A stretch of 64,000 nucleotides of DNA. Source: Ignavibacteria bacterium. GTDB lineage: Bacteria; Bacteroidota; Ignavibacteria; Tepidaquicellales; Tepidaquicellaceae. Within the stretch, counting starts at the first letter, position 1; each line of letters begins with the position of its first letter. The DNA is taken from NCBI GenBank assembly GCA_026417495.1, contig JAOADD010000075.1:21257-85256 (forward strand), read 5' to 3'. Both the position numbers and the translations under genes were made by a program. Shown here piece after piece: positions 45,725-55,700 of the stretch. The notes beneath the pieces were generated by a model that was not told the DNA's origin, made no database searches, and was given only the letters and a program-made list of their open reading frames with translations.

Positions 45725-47904
45725 AAAATAAAATCTGACATTTTTTTGAACAAATGATACCTTGTAACTCTACCTAAAATACTGTGTTCTTTATTATTAT
45801 AGATTTGCATTTCAAACTGTATTTTTGAATCAACCAATCTTTCTGCGAACTGCATTGTGTTTTGCAAATGAACATTATCATCAACGGACCCATGTACTAA
45901 TAGCAAATTCCCCGAAAGCTTATCAGCAAAATTAATAGGAGAACTGTTATAGTATCCTTCAGGGTTATCCTTTGGTCTCCTCATAAATCTTTCCATATAT
46001 ATGTTATCGTAAAATTTCAAATCAGTAAGGGGAGCAATTGCAATTCCAGCTTTAAAAACATTCTCACTTGAAGTTAAGCACATACAAACCATGTAACCTC
46101 CGAAACTCCAACCCCATATACCAATTCTTGAAGAATCAACATAACTCAACGATGAAATATATTTAGCTGCATCAATTTGATCTTGCGTTTCAAGAATTCC
46201 AAGTCTCATATAAGTACATTTTTTAAATTCAGAACCTCTACCACCAGTACCTCTACCATCAACACTTACAACAATATAGCCATTTTGACATAAATACCTT
46301 GCCCACATATCACCAAAATTTGAATAGCTATTCATTACAGTATTAGAGCCTGGTCCACCATAGACATAAAATAAGACAGGATACTTTTTATTTTTTTTAA
46401 AATCATTTGGTTTCATAATCCAGCCATAGAGTTCATCACCATCTCGATTCTTAAACTTGAAAAATTCTTTTTCAGAAAAGCAATATGCTTTTATTATCAT
46501 CTCATATTCATAATTATTGATTATATCCCTTATAAACTTATAATTCCTATCATATAAGGATATTTTTTCGGGTGTGTTAGCATCTGAAAATGTATAAATT
46601 ACATATTCAAAATTTTTGCTAAAAGTTATTCTATTATTTCCATTATTTTTGAATAATTGCTTTTTATCATTACCATCAAAATTAATTGAGAAAACAATAA
46701 CATCATAAGGCAGAGATCCCCTTGCTGTAAAATAAATCAACTTTTCTTTTTCATTAACAGCAATTATATCTTCTACATCATAATTTCCTTTCGTAATTTG
46801 ATTTCTCAATTGACCAATCGAATCATATAAATACAAATGCGAAAATCCATTTCTTTCACTTTTATAAATGAAACTGTTATCAGATAAATACCATATATCA
46901 TAACTTTCATCAATATAATATTTATCATATTCATTTAATATCAATTGGATTTCTGAAGTTTCAACATTGTAATGATATAGTTGTAAATTGTTCTGTAATC
47001 TATTTAATTTAACGAAGGAAAAAACGTAATTTGAATTAGTCCACTTTATTCTCGGGATGTAAAAGTCCTTATCATCTTTTCCTATATCTATTTCCTTTTT
47101 GAAACCGCTTTCAATATCGTATATAAATATAGAAACTATTGAATTATCTTCTCCTGCTTTTGGATATTTATATTTATATACTTCAGGATATATGTCTGTA
47201 TATTTTATTAAAGGATATTCTTTCACATTTGTCTCATCAAACCTTAAATAAGCAAGGTATCGACTATCAGGACTCCAAACAACGCAATCATAAACCCCAA
47301 ACTCTTCTTCATAAACCCAATCGGGAACCCCATTAATCACTTCATTAATTTTGCCATCTGTTGTAATCTGCTTTACTATATCATCATTAATATTTTTTAT
47401 AAAAATGTTGTTATCTTTTACATAAGCAACTTTATTACCATCTGGTGAAAATTCTGCGTGCCTTATTTTCCCTTCATCAAGTCTCTGAATTTGGTTTGTT
47501 TGCTTAAAATAAATGTATATTTCACTCAACTTTGAGCGTCTATATATCGGAGTAGAATTTACAAACAATAGAATTTTAGTTTCATCTTGACTAAATTCAT
47601 AATCTGAAAGATATGCTGTTGAATTAAATATAGAAAAATTATTTAATGGAGGTAAAATCTTTTCCTTTAATTCACCATCATAATATGCAAAACTGCATAA
47701 CCAACCATCATCATTAAAGTCAGCATAATGCTTCCCATCTTGCATTGGGTATGGGTTGAAATAATTTTTATAGAAGAACTTTTTACTAAAATATATATCT
47801 TCAAGAGTTAGTTTATCACACTGAGAAAATGCATAATGACTAATATTGGTTAAAAAGAAAAAGTATAAAAAAAACAGATATATTTTGCTAAATTTTGTAT
47901 TCAT
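45712..47904 (-). CDS. Dipeptidyl-peptidase IV-type serine peptidase (S9B)
   Basis: 730 residues with a signal peptide (about 1-27, ending AFSQ). Residues 30-480 form the DPP4 beta-propeller, including the substrate-gate segment VPDWVYEEEFG with its Glu pair and the AYLRFDETNVKEYPL block. The alpha/beta-hydrolase domain has PVLFYVYGGPGS, catalytic Ser600 in GWSFGGY, Asp675/676 in HGSVDDNVH and His707 in NKEHSI. It cleaves X-Pro dipeptides from peptides in the periplasm or outside. No sorting domain follows the hydrolase domain, so it is probably periplasmic. Confidence 0.95.
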   Translation of the reverse strand: MNTKFSKIYLFFLYFFFLTNISHYAFSQCDKLTLEDIYFSKKFFYKNYFNPYPMQDGKHYADFNDDGWLCSFAYYDGELKEKILPPLNNFSIFNSTAYLSDYEFSQDETKILLFVNSTPIYRRSKLSEIYIYFKQTNQIQRLDEGKIRHAEFSPDGNKVAYVKDNNIFIKNINDDIVKQITTDGKINEVINGVPDWVYEEEFGVYDCVVWSPDSRYLAYLRFDETNVKEYPLIKYTDIYPEVYKYKYPKAGEDNSIVSIFIYDIESGFKKEIDIGKDDKDFYIPRIKWTNSNYVFSFVKLNRLQNNLQLYHYNVETSEIQLILNEYDKYYIDESYDIWYLSDNSFIYKSERNGFSHLYLYDSIGQLRNQITKGNYDVEDIIAVNEKEKLIYFTARGSLPYDVIVFSINFDGNDKKQLFKNNGNNRITFSKNFEYVIYTFSDANTPEKISLYDRNYKFIRDIINNYEYEMIIKAYCFSEKEFFKFKNRDGDELYGWIMKPNDFKKNKKYPVLFYVYGGPGSNTVMNSYSNFGDMWARYLCQNGYIVVSVDGRGTGGRGSEFKKCTYMRLGILETQDQIDAAKYISSLSYVDSSRIGIWGWSFGGYMVCMCLTSSENVFKAGIAIAPLTDLKFYDNIYMERFMRRPKDNPEGYYNSSPINFADKLSGNLLLVHGSVDDNVHLQNTMQFAERLVDSKIQFEMQIYNNKEHSILGRVTRYHLFKKMSDFIFKNL

Positions 47905-48015
47905 ACTTTGAAATAATTTACTTTATAAGATAATCATAATTTTGACATAAAATTATGATATTTAAGTTTTTATTTTGCTATCAAATTAGTAATTTTAATC
48001 ATAAAAGAAAATAGA

Positions 48016-50040
48016 TTGAAGAAATTTTTACAGATAAAAATAAAATATCTTGTAATCATTAGTTTAACGATTTCTGCTTTGATGATATTTTCATCTATAT
48101 TTGAATACCTTCAAAATAAAAAGGAAATATACCATCTAATTAATGACAATGCGACAAGTTTACTCCAAACAATATCAAGCAGTAGCGCAAATACAATAAT
48201 ATCAGATAGAGAATTTGAAGCACTAATTACTCAACATCTATTAGGTGTTGCTAAAAATGTCGCAAGATTAGATAATATGATTACTCTAAATAAGGAATTG
48301 TTAAGAGAAATTGCCGAAGAGAATGATGTATATAGAATAAACATATTCAACCAAAGAGGTGAAAAAATCCTGTCCAATGCAGAAGATACGGTGCATAAAG
48401 GACTTAAACCTAAGCATTCACCTAAGGAATTTATAAAACCAATATTGGAAGGGAAAGAATCTGAAATTATCATTGGAATAAAAGAATCTAGATTCGAAGA
48501 GGGAGAACGTTATGCAGTCGCTGTAAGAAGATATAAAAAAGAAGGGGGGGCAATAGTAGTAAATCTTGATGTAGAATTAATAAAGGAATTTCAGGCGAAA
48601 ACAGGATTTGGAAAGATGATACAGGATATAGGTAATAAAGAAGAAGTCGAATATATCATTCTCCAAGATAAAGATGAAATAATCGCTGCTAATAAAGAGA
48701 TAAAAGATTTCAAAAAAATTGATCAGGATGAATTTTTATTTAGTGTCTATAACGATACAATCACCAAATCAAGAGAATTATATTATGGAGGTAAAAAAAT
48801 ATTTGAAGTGGCAAAAAAATTTCAGATAGGAAATCAGAATATCGGAATTTTCAGAGTGGGATTAAAATTAGATGAAATCGATTCGCTTGAAGCAAGATTA
48901 ATACGAAGAACAATTATTATAACTCTTATAATAATTGTTATATCAATAATACTAATAACAATAATTGTCGCAAATCAAAATTACAAATTACTTTCAGACG
49001 AATATAAAAAGATACAAGTTTTTACAAGCACAATACTTGAGAATATGACATTATCCGTAATAGCCATTGGGAAAAATGATAATATAATTATCTTTAACAA
49101 ATATAGTGAGAAAATCTTCAACTGCAAATCTAATAATGTATTAGAAAAAAATTATGAAAATATTTTAAAAAACTATTCTACTGAACTCGTAGAAATATTT
49201 AAAAATAAAATAGAATATTCTGATAAAGAAATATCAATAAATGTTCCTCAAGAAGGTAAAAAGATTTTGTTAATTAATTCGACAAAAATTCTAGATGACA
49301 AAGGTGAGCCCTATATATTTACTGTAGTAAGCCGAGACATTACGGAACTAAAAATACTACAAGAGCAAAAAATAAGAAATGAGAGACTAATAACTATGGG
49401 AGAATTAGCTTCTGCTGTAGCACATGAAGTAAGAAATCCATTGAATTCTATAAATATGATAGCCCAAAGATTTGAAAAAGCAGAAGATAAAAATAATATC
49501 AGTAAAGAAGAATATAAAAAATTGATAAAAGTCCTTAAATCAGAATCAGAAAGGGTAAATAATATTATCATAGAATTTTTAAAATTTTCAAAACCTAAAA
49601 AACCCGAATTACAACCAATAAAGGTATCTGAATTTTTAACTGAAATAAAAAACCTATTAGAAGTATTGGTTCAAGGGAGAAAAATAAAAATAGAAATTAA
49701 CAAAAAAAATGATTCAATTATTGATATAGACCCTGAGCTATTTAAACAGGTCTTCAATAATTTAGCAATTAATTCAATTGACTCTATACAAAAAGAAGGT
49801 AAAATAGAAATTAATTTCTATGTTAGCAACAATAGAAAAATATTTGAGTTTATTGATACTGGTACGGGAATACCTGACGAAATAAAAGATAAAATTTTTT
49901 ATCCCTATTTTACAACTAAAAAATCAGGTTCAGGACTTGGATTAAGTGTTGTTCAGCAAATTGTTACTCAACACAACGGGATAATCTACTTTGAAAGTAA
50001 AATAAATTTTGGAACTAAATTCACAATAGAATTAAGATGA
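48016..50040 (+). CDS. Membrane sensor histidine kinase (NtrB-like)
   Basis: 674 residues from a TTG start. An N-terminal helix (about 10-29), an extracytoplasmic sensor of about 260 residues and a second helix (about 297-318) are followed by a PAS region (about 335-445), HisKA with His470 in VAHEVRNPLNSI, and HATPase with FNNLAINSIDSI, DTGTGIP and GSGLGLSVVQQI. The stop overlaps the ATG of the sigma-54 regulator gene (ATGA), so the two form a coupled two-component pair. The signal is unknown; the periplasmic domain has no recognised motif. Confidence 0.92.
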   Translation: MKKFLQIKIKYLVIISLTISALMIFSSIFEYLQNKKEIYHLINDNATSLLQTISSSSANTIISDREFEALITQHLLGVAKNVARLDNMITLNKELLREIAEENDVYRINIFNQRGEKILSNAEDTVHKGLKPKHSPKEFIKPILEGKESEIIIGIKESRFEEGERYAVAVRRYKKEGGAIVVNLDVELIKEFQAKTGFGKMIQDIGNKEEVEYIILQDKDEIIAANKEIKDFKKIDQDEFLFSVYNDTITKSRELYYGGKKIFEVAKKFQIGNQNIGIFRVGLKLDEIDSLEARLIRRTIIITLIIIVISIILITIIVANQNYKLLSDEYKKIQVFTSTILENMTLSVIAIGKNDNIIIFNKYSEKIFNCKSNNVLEKNYENILKNYSTELVEIFKNKIEYSDKEISINVPQEGKKILLINSTKILDDKGEPYIFTVVSRDITELKILQEQKIRNERLITMGELASAVAHEVRNPLNSINMIAQRFEKAEDKNNISKEEYKKLIKVLKSESERVNNIIIEFLKFSKPKKPELQPIKVSEFLTEIKNLLEVLVQGRKIKIEINKKNDSIIDIDPELFKQVFNNLAINSIDSIQKEGKIEINFYVSNNRKIFEFIDTGTGIPDEIKDKIFYPYFTTKKSGSGLGLSVVQQIVTQHNGIIYFESKINFGTKFTIELR

Positions 50041-51407
50041 AAAACAAAATAACAATTTTAATTGTTGATGATGAAGCTCCCCAAAGAATTACTTTATCTG
50101 GTCATTTAAAAGATTTAGGATATATTATATATGAAGCAGAATCTGCTGATAAAGCAATCAAAATAGTAAAAGAAAATTTAATCAACATTGTATTAAGTGA
50201 TTTTCAGATGCCAGACAAAACTGGTCTTGACCTTTTCAGAGAAATAAAAAGAATAAATCCAGAAATATATTTTATTTTATTTACTGCTTATGGGACAGTA
50301 GAAACAGCAGTTGAAATAATGAAAGAAGGTGCTTTTGATTTTCTTACGAAACCAATTAATTTAGATGAATTAGAATTGATTCTTAAAAGAATAGAAGAAA
50401 GAATAACATTAATTTCCGAAAATCAAGCGTTAAAAAATTTACTGGAAGAAAAGTATAAGCTACCCAATTTAATCGCTTTTTCCAAAAAAATGCAAGAAGT
50501 CATTAATTTAGCAGGGAGGGTAGCACAAAGTAAAGCGACAATATTAATAAGAGGAGAAAGTGGTAGTGGAAAAGAAGTTCTTGCTAAAGCCATACACTAT
50601 GCAAGTCAAAGAAAAGAGCAACCCTTTATTGCTGTTAACTGTGCAGCATTAAATGAAAACCTTCTTGAGAGTGAAATGTTCGGTCATGAAAAAGGTGCTT
50701 TTACTGGAGCTGATAGACAAAAATTAGGAAGATTTGAACTAGCTGATAAAGGTACATTGTTTCTTGATGAAGTAGGTGATATTCCACTTCATACTCAAGT
50801 TAAGTTATTAAGAGTATTACAGGAAGGACAATTTGAAAGAGTTGGAGGTACGCAAACTATTAATACAGATGTTAGAATAATATCTGCCACAAATAAAAAT
50901 ATAGAAGAATTAATTAAAGAAGGGAAATTTAGAGAAGACCTATATTATAGGTTAAATGTAATAACAATACATATACCACCTTTGAGAGAGAGAAAGGAAG
51001 ATATTATACCACTAATTGAATACTTTTTGAAAAAATATTCAAAAGAAACAAATAAAGAAAAAGTAGAATTTTCAAGGGAAGCTATGGATTTACTGTTAAA
51101 GTATAATTATCCTGGAAATGTTAGAGAACTGGAAAATATAATACACCATTCACTTGTTATTTCGAGAGGGAATTTAATTACCACCGATGACCTTCCAACA
51201 AATGTTAGACAATCAACTGAAATAAAAACTGAATATTATGATGATGAAAATCTTAGTTTTACCGAAAGGGTTGAAAATTTCGAAAAAAAATTAGTCTTAG
51301 AAGCATTAAAAGAGACAGGAGGAAATCAATCAAAAGCTGCAAGGAAACTCGGCATTTCTGAAAGAAATTTAAGATATCGGCTTGAAAAATGGGGAATTAA
51401 AAAGTAA
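50037..51407 (+). CDS. Sigma-54-dependent response regulator (NtrC family)
   Basis: 456 residues. A receiver (Asp11-Asp12, phosphoacceptor Asp55 in VLSDFQMPDKTG) precedes the AAA+ activator domain with Walker A GESGSGKEVLAKAIH, the sigma-54 contact GHEKGAFTGAD, Walker B TLFLDEVGDIP and the R-finger region REDLYYRLNV. The Fis-type helix-turn-helix is at the end (GGNQSKAARKLGISERNLRYRL). It is co-transcribed with its kinase by a 4-base overlap. Target promoters would need -24/-12 sites; I did not identify one upstream of the next genes. Confidence 0.95.
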   Translation: MKNKITILIVDDEAPQRITLSGHLKDLGYIIYEAESADKAIKIVKENLINIVLSDFQMPDKTGLDLFREIKRINPEIYFILFTAYGTVETAVEIMKEGAFDFLTKPINLDELELILKRIEERITLISENQALKNLLEEKYKLPNLIAFSKKMQEVINLAGRVAQSKATILIRGESGSGKEVLAKAIHYASQRKEQPFIAVNCAALNENLLESEMFGHEKGAFTGADRQKLGRFELADKGTLFLDEVGDIPLHTQVKLLRVLQEGQFERVGGTQTINTDVRIISATNKNIEELIKEGKFREDLYYRLNVITIHIPPLRERKEDIIPLIEYFLKKYSKETNKEKVEFSREAMDLLLKYNYPGNVRELENIIHHSLVISRGNLITTDDLPTNVRQSTEIKTEYYDDENLSFTERVENFEKKLVLEALKETGGNQSKAARKLGISERNLRYRLEKWGIKK

Positions 51408-51441
51408 TTCGCAGGGTATGAAAATTGCATACTTAAATCGA

Positions 51442-51762
51442 ATGAAGAAATTTTTATTATATATTTCACTTACAGTAATTCTGATTATTTTTAACTCTTT
51501 CTTTATTTGTAAGGAAGAAAATAAATCTATTACAGAAATGAGAGATACGATGATCAATCTGAATCAGGAGAAAAATTTAGAAAAAATTGATTCTAATTCA
51601 ACCACCTCCTTACCAGATTATGTACCACCTAAAAGAGGTGGTAATAATAAAAATTGGTATTATTACAGAAACAGAAAATTAATGACTGATTCCAATTGCT
51701 GTTTTGGAAGAGGTATGCGAAACCGTTATAGACACCGTTGGGGATGGCAAAGGAATCAGTAA
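51442..51762 (+). CDS. Small secreted or membrane-anchored protein with basic aromatic tail
   Basis: About 106 residues. A Lys-Lys start and a hydrophobic segment (FLLYISLTVILIIFNSFF) are followed by Cys-Lys and an acidic then basic mature part ending NWYYYRNRKL, GMRNRYRHRWGWQRNQ with a Cys-Cys pair. A lipobox is not convincing at that Cys. Start at ATG 51442 fits a signal peptide best; ATG 51418 is an alternative that adds 8 residues. It lies just after the sigma-54 regulator gene and its stop abuts the convergent polyferredoxin gene stop. No family recognised. Confidence 0.55.
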   Translation: MKKFLLYISLTVILIIFNSFFICKEENKSITEMRDTMINLNQEKNLEKIDSNSTTSLPDYVPPKRGGNNKNWYYYRNRKLMTDSNCCFGRGMRNRYRHRWGWQRNQ

Positions 51763-52674
51763 TCAATTTTTATTACCTTTCAGTCCGAAATATAATGCAC
51801 CTTTATTACATATTCTCATACAATCACCGCAAAGATGACAATCTGCCTTGATAGTTTTTTCTTTCATTATATCAATTATAGCAGGACATGGAGACTGTTT
51901 TTCACATAATCCACATTGATTACATTTACTTTTATTTAACCGAACTCTTAGTATTGAAACCTGTTCAAGAATCCAGCTATATAAACCAAATGGGCAAATG
52001 AAATAACAAAATGGTCTGAATAATATTACACTAAAACCTAGCATTATTACAATAAATATTATAAAAGCAATTAATTCTAATGAAGGTAAATTAAAATCCC
52101 AATGCAGTAAGTCAAATAAGTTAATATATAGATAAATCGAGAATCCAAAAGAAAATAATAGAAGTAGGAATAATACAAAAATCAAAATTCTTATACTATT
52201 CGATATTAAAAATTTTACTTTGAATTTTTTTAGACCTGGAATTCTATAAAATAACTCTTGTAGAGCACCTATCGGACACACAAACCCGCAAAAACCTTTA
52301 GTAGAAACAAGACTTAAAACCCCAATAATAGATAAAGTTGCCAAAAATTGAGGTTTTAAACCAATTGAAAAAATTTTCGTCGAGGCACAGACTGGACTTG
52401 GTGTAATATATATTTCAGTGATAAAGTTTCCAATTACACCAAATAATAAAAATGATATTATCAATAGTGGAATTCTAAATTTTAGAGTAATTTTATTATT
52501 CCATATTAAATACAAACCAATAATGAATAGAATGAAAATTACTAAATATCTGTAAGTCAAGAAATAATCAATAAAACTTTTTTGTTGATTTCTAACAATC
52601 TCATCACTTGCAATTAATAGTACTGGAAAAAGCAATAGAATAAAAGTTAAGAATAATTTTTTACTTATTTTCAT
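51763..52674 (-). CDS. NapH/NosR-like membrane 4Fe-4S protein
   Basis: 303 residues. A signal-like or first helix and about five membrane helices carry two CxxxCP motifs at their ends (GFCGFVCPIGALQEL and FCYFICPFGLYSW), as in NapH and NosR-type proteins. The C-terminal 60 residues add two ferredoxin motifs (KCNQCGLCEKQSPCP and DCHLCGDCMRICNKG). It likely passes electrons from the quinone pool to periplasmic partners. No nitrate, nitrous-oxide or similar reductase gene is beside it, so its partner is unknown. Its stop is directly next to the convergent small gene stop. Confidence 0.85.
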   Translation of the reverse strand: MKISKKLFLTFILLLFPVLLIASDEIVRNQQKSFIDYFLTYRYLVIFILFIIGLYLIWNNKITLKFRIPLLIISFLLFGVIGNFITEIYITPSPVCASTKIFSIGLKPQFLATLSIIGVLSLVSTKGFCGFVCPIGALQELFYRIPGLKKFKVKFLISNSIRILIFVLFLLLLFSFGFSIYLYINLFDLLHWDFNLPSLELIAFIIFIVIMLGFSVILFRPFCYFICPFGLYSWILEQVSILRVRLNKSKCNQCGLCEKQSPCPAIIDIMKEKTIKADCHLCGDCMRICNKGALYFGLKGNKN

Positions 52675-52846
52675 AATAAATAAATTTATTAAAAAATAAC
52701 AAATATTGTGCCAAAAATATTGATAAATAATTTCTAATAAAAGTCGGATTTCATTTAAATTTCGTCAAAATATACCATGTAATGAATTTATTTTGTAGAT
52801 TAAATTTTATAGTTTTGAATTAAATTTAAAAATTAAATGTATAATT

Positions 52847-53575
52847 ATGAAAAGAAAATTAATTTTTATAGTTATCTTACTTTTTGCATTAACTTCAACA
52901 GCAAGAATTCAAGCACAGGTAGACATAGATTCCACAGAAATACAATGGACTGTACCAGAACTTTTCGATTTTCATGAGGTAATTTACCAAATTTGGCATG
53001 AAGCATATCCCGCTAAAGATGTAGAAAAATTAAAAAGCTTCGTACCAGAAATAAAGGCTCATATTGAAAAAATTAACAATGCAAAATTACCTGGTATTGT
53101 CAAAGATAAAGAAGCAAAATGGAAAGAGGGATTACAAAAATTAAATAACACTGCCGAAGAGTATTATAAGGCAACAGAAATAAGTGACCCACAAGTGTTA
53201 CTTGACGCTGCAGAAAAGTTACATGCTGATTTTGAAATGATGGTTAGAATTATAAAACCATTAACGAAAGAAATTGATGAATATCATAAAGTTCTTTATG
53301 TAATTTACCACAAAATTATTCCAGAAAATAGACTAACAGAACTTGAGCCACTAATTGATGAGTTAATAACTAGAGGAGAAGCAATTTTAAATGCAAAACT
53401 ACCTAAAAAGATTGAGTCCAAAAAAGATGAATTCCTCGCTGCTGTAAAAGAATTAATTGATGCTACCAAAGCAGTAAAATCAACAATCCAGTCAACTGAT
53501 GACCCTACTAAAATTAAAGACGCTGTTGAAGTAATGCATACTAAATATCAAAAATTAGAAAATTTATTTGATTAA
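52847..53575 (+). CDS. Secreted helical protein of two His-bearing repeats
   Basis: 242 residues. A signal peptide (1 to about 24, ending RIQAQ) precedes two homologous helical segments of about 100 residues (about 38-135 and 142-241). Repeat 1 has His43, His51 (FHEVIYQIWH) and His126 (LHADF). Repeat 2 has His147, His155 (YHKVLYVIYH) and His231 (MHTKY). The H-x7-H spacing and the distance to the third His (83/84) are kept in both, which suggests a metal or heme site. Both repeats also share NAKLP. No cysteine is present. Function unknown; it is divergent from the polyferredoxin gene (172 bases) and 19 bases upstream of the LTD gene. Confidence 0.8.
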   Translation: MKRKLIFIVILLFALTSTARIQAQVDIDSTEIQWTVPELFDFHEVIYQIWHEAYPAKDVEKLKSFVPEIKAHIEKINNAKLPGIVKDKEAKWKEGLQKLNNTAEEYYKATEISDPQVLLDAAEKLHADFEMMVRIIKPLTKEIDEYHKVLYVIYHKIIPENRLTELEPLIDELITRGEAILNAKLPKKIESKKDEFLAAVKELIDATKAVKSTIQSTDDPTKIKDAVEVMHTKYQKLENLFD

Positions 53576-53594
53576 AAAATTAAAATTCTAAGAA

Positions 53595-54572
53595 ATGAAA
53601 AAAACAATTTTAATACTATTATTATTAGTTATCTCAACATCCCTTACCGCTCAAACAATTGTTGTAAATGAATATTTTAATGGTTTTGTTCAAAAAAGAG
53701 AATTCGTTGAGTTACTTGTCATTCAAAATAATCTGGATTTGAGGGGAATGCAAATTAGAGATTTTTCTTCAGCTGGTTCTCCACAATCTCCACTTTATTT
53801 CACTTATAATCCCTATTGGAATAATTTAAAGAGCGGTTTAATAATATTAATTACTTTAGACACATCATTATTTATACAAGACACAAATAAATCTGACTAT
53901 TCAATTTGCATAAAGTTCAACTCTCAAGATACAACCTATATACGAGGAACAATTTTTAATATTGCTAACGCTTCAGACGCAGTTCAAATTAGAACAGTAG
54001 ATACAAGTCATGTTCATGGTTTATCTCATGGAACTGCAAATCAGAACTCATTACCAATGCCTAAAGCTCATTGGAGCAGTGCTTTGTCCGGTGGAGTTAA
54101 TGTAGGTGGTGCATCATTATATTTTACTAAATCAACTATAATGTCGCTTTCTGACTTTGCAAATAATAATTGCTTAGCCGTAGATACTTCTAATGGAGGA
54201 ACACCAGGTCTCCCGAATGATAATGCAGGTAATTTGCAATATATATTATCATTACGACAATCATCAGGAATAATAAAAAACTCAACACTTGCTGAAGAAT
54301 TCCAGTTATATCAAAATTATCCTAATCCCTTCAATCCAACAACAAACATAAAATTCTCAATTCCAACAAATGGAACTGTTGCGTTGAAATTATATGACAT
54401 ACTTGGTAATGAAGTAATTAATATTTTCAATGGTTATTTAAACTCTGGAATTTACACAATAAATTTAAATGCAAGTAATTTACCATCTGGTATTTATTTT
54501 TGCAATCTGAACTTTACTAATTTGAATGGAACAACATTTTTTGATTCTAAGAAATTAATTTTAACAAAGTAG
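53595..54572 (+). CDS. Lamin-tail-domain protein with T9SS sorting domain
   Basis: 325 residues. A signal peptide (about 1-19, ending LTAQ) is followed by a lamin-tail-type beta domain (about 20-195: IVVNEYFNG, EFVELLVI, LDLRGMQIRDFSS) and a type IX sorting domain from about residue 235 to the end (YQNYPNPFNPTTNIKFSIP, LYDILGNEV, LPSGIYFCNL). It should be exported and attached at, or released from, the cell surface. It starts 19 bases after the His-repeat gene and is followed by a strong terminator. Confidence 0.9.
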   Translation: MKKTILILLLLVISTSLTAQTIVVNEYFNGFVQKREFVELLVIQNNLDLRGMQIRDFSSAGSPQSPLYFTYNPYWNNLKSGLIILITLDTSLFIQDTNKSDYSICIKFNSQDTTYIRGTIFNIANASDAVQIRTVDTSHVHGLSHGTANQNSLPMPKAHWSSALSGGVNVGGASLYFTKSTIMSLSDFANNNCLAVDTSNGGTPGLPNDNAGNLQYILSLRQSSGIIKNSTLAEEFQLYQNYPNPFNPTTNIKFSIPTNGTVALKLYDILGNEVINIFNGYLNSGIYTINLNASNLPSGIYFCNLNFTNLNGTTFFDSKKLILTK

Positions 54573-54596
54573 TTAAAACTTAATATTAACAAAAAA

Positions 54597-54637
54597 ATGC
54601 CACAGTTTTGTTTAATAACTGTGGCATTATTATTTTA
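54597..54637. terminator. Bidirectional intrinsic terminator
   Basis: Eleven-bp perfect stem atgccacagtt / aactgtggcat (54597-54607 and 54617-54627), nine-base loop, with A-rich sequence before and T-rich sequence after. It separates the LTD gene from the convergent flippase-like gene and can serve both. Confidence 0.9.
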
Positions 54638-54655
54638 TATAAAATTTAGAAAAAG

Positions 54656-55696
54656 TTATTCTGATGTTTTATTAAGTTTAAAAGAGAATTTATAATTCTC
54701 TTTAACTGAATAATAAAATCCAATAACAAGTATTCCAATAAAGGTTAGTAAATGACTGATTGTAGCATAAGCAATAGCAGTTTCAGCAGCAACGCCAAAA
54801 ATAACAACAAGAGTCGTTTTCACAAAGAAATGGAAAGAACCTGCAGAATTACCAGGTAAAGGTATGGTTTGCGCAAACGCAGTTAGAGTTAGTATTAAAT
54901 TAGCATCAAAAAAGTTTAGATTTTTCATTGTCGGGTCACTGAACGCATTTATAGTAAGATAAGTAGAAAATGCATAATCTATCCAAAGCAAAACAGTTAG
55001 TAAAAATATCTTAAAATAATTTTCAGTATATTTGATGAAAGAAAATGAATTTAAAAGAGAAAGTAATGCTTTTTGAACTTTCTCTCGATACTTTTTTGGG
55101 AGTATTCTTAAAGCAATTTTCTCTAAAAAATATTCTGTCTTTTCTATTTTTAAAAGAAGTAATACGGCAACTAAAACCAAAAGTACAAGTCCAATCGAAA
55201 AATAAAGTGAAACAGTTTCTATATCAAACCTACCAAATGCTTCCTGAATCTTTTCTCTATAAAAGAAAAGACATAATCCAAAAACAAAGAACATAGAAAG
55301 CATATCGAATATCCGCTCAACAACAATAGTACCAAGTGTAAATGCTTTTGATATTCCCTCCTTTTGAGCAAGTAAAAATGGCCTTGAAACTTCACCACCT
55401 CTTGGAATAATTGCATTAACAAAATATCCAATCATAACCCCAGAAAATAAATCATTAAATTTTGTATCCTTCTTTTCTGGGTAAAGAAAATATCTCCACC
55501 TTTCTGCCCTAATAATGCTACCAATCACTAAACCTACAATCATTCCAAGAATTGCTAATATGTAATTCGTTTTAAAAAGCTCAGTAATTAACTTATTAAA
55601 ATCTATATCTTTAAATGAAAGATACAGAAAGAAAACAAGTAATCCACTAAGGATAACAAACTTAATTATTTGTTTTACTTTTCTCACCAAAACCAA
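54656..55696 (-). CDS. Flippase-like integral membrane protein (lysylphosphatidylglycerol-synthase TM family)
   Basis: 346 residues with about eight membrane helices. Family landmarks: ILGMIVGLVIGSIIRAERWRYFL, MIGYFVNAIIPRGGEVSRPF, VERIFDM, and IPLPGNSAGSFHFF in the C-terminal half. Members move or bind lipids, and no catalytic domain is fused here. The start is uncertain: TTG 55696, TTG 55690 or GTG 55687 are all possible, four or more bases after the lolA stop. It is the last gene of the ctpA-DUF3108-lolA operon. Confidence 0.88.
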   Translation of the reverse strand: MVLVRKVKQIIKFVILSGLLVFFLYLSFKDIDFNKLITELFKTNYILAILGMIVGLVIGSIIRAERWRYFLYPEKKDTKFNDLFSGVMIGYFVNAIIPRGGEVSRPFLLAQKEGISKAFTLGTIVVERIFDMLSMFFVFGLCLFFYREKIQEAFGRFDIETVSLYFSIGLVLLVLVAVLLLLKIEKTEYFLEKIALRILPKKYREKVQKALLSLLNSFSFIKYTENYFKIFLLTVLLWIDYAFSTYLTINAFSDPTMKNLNFFDANLILTLTAFAQTIPLPGNSAGSFHFFVKTTLVVIFGVAAETAIAYATISHLLTFIGILVIGFYYSVKENYKFSFKLNKTSE

Positions 55697-55700
55697 AAAT

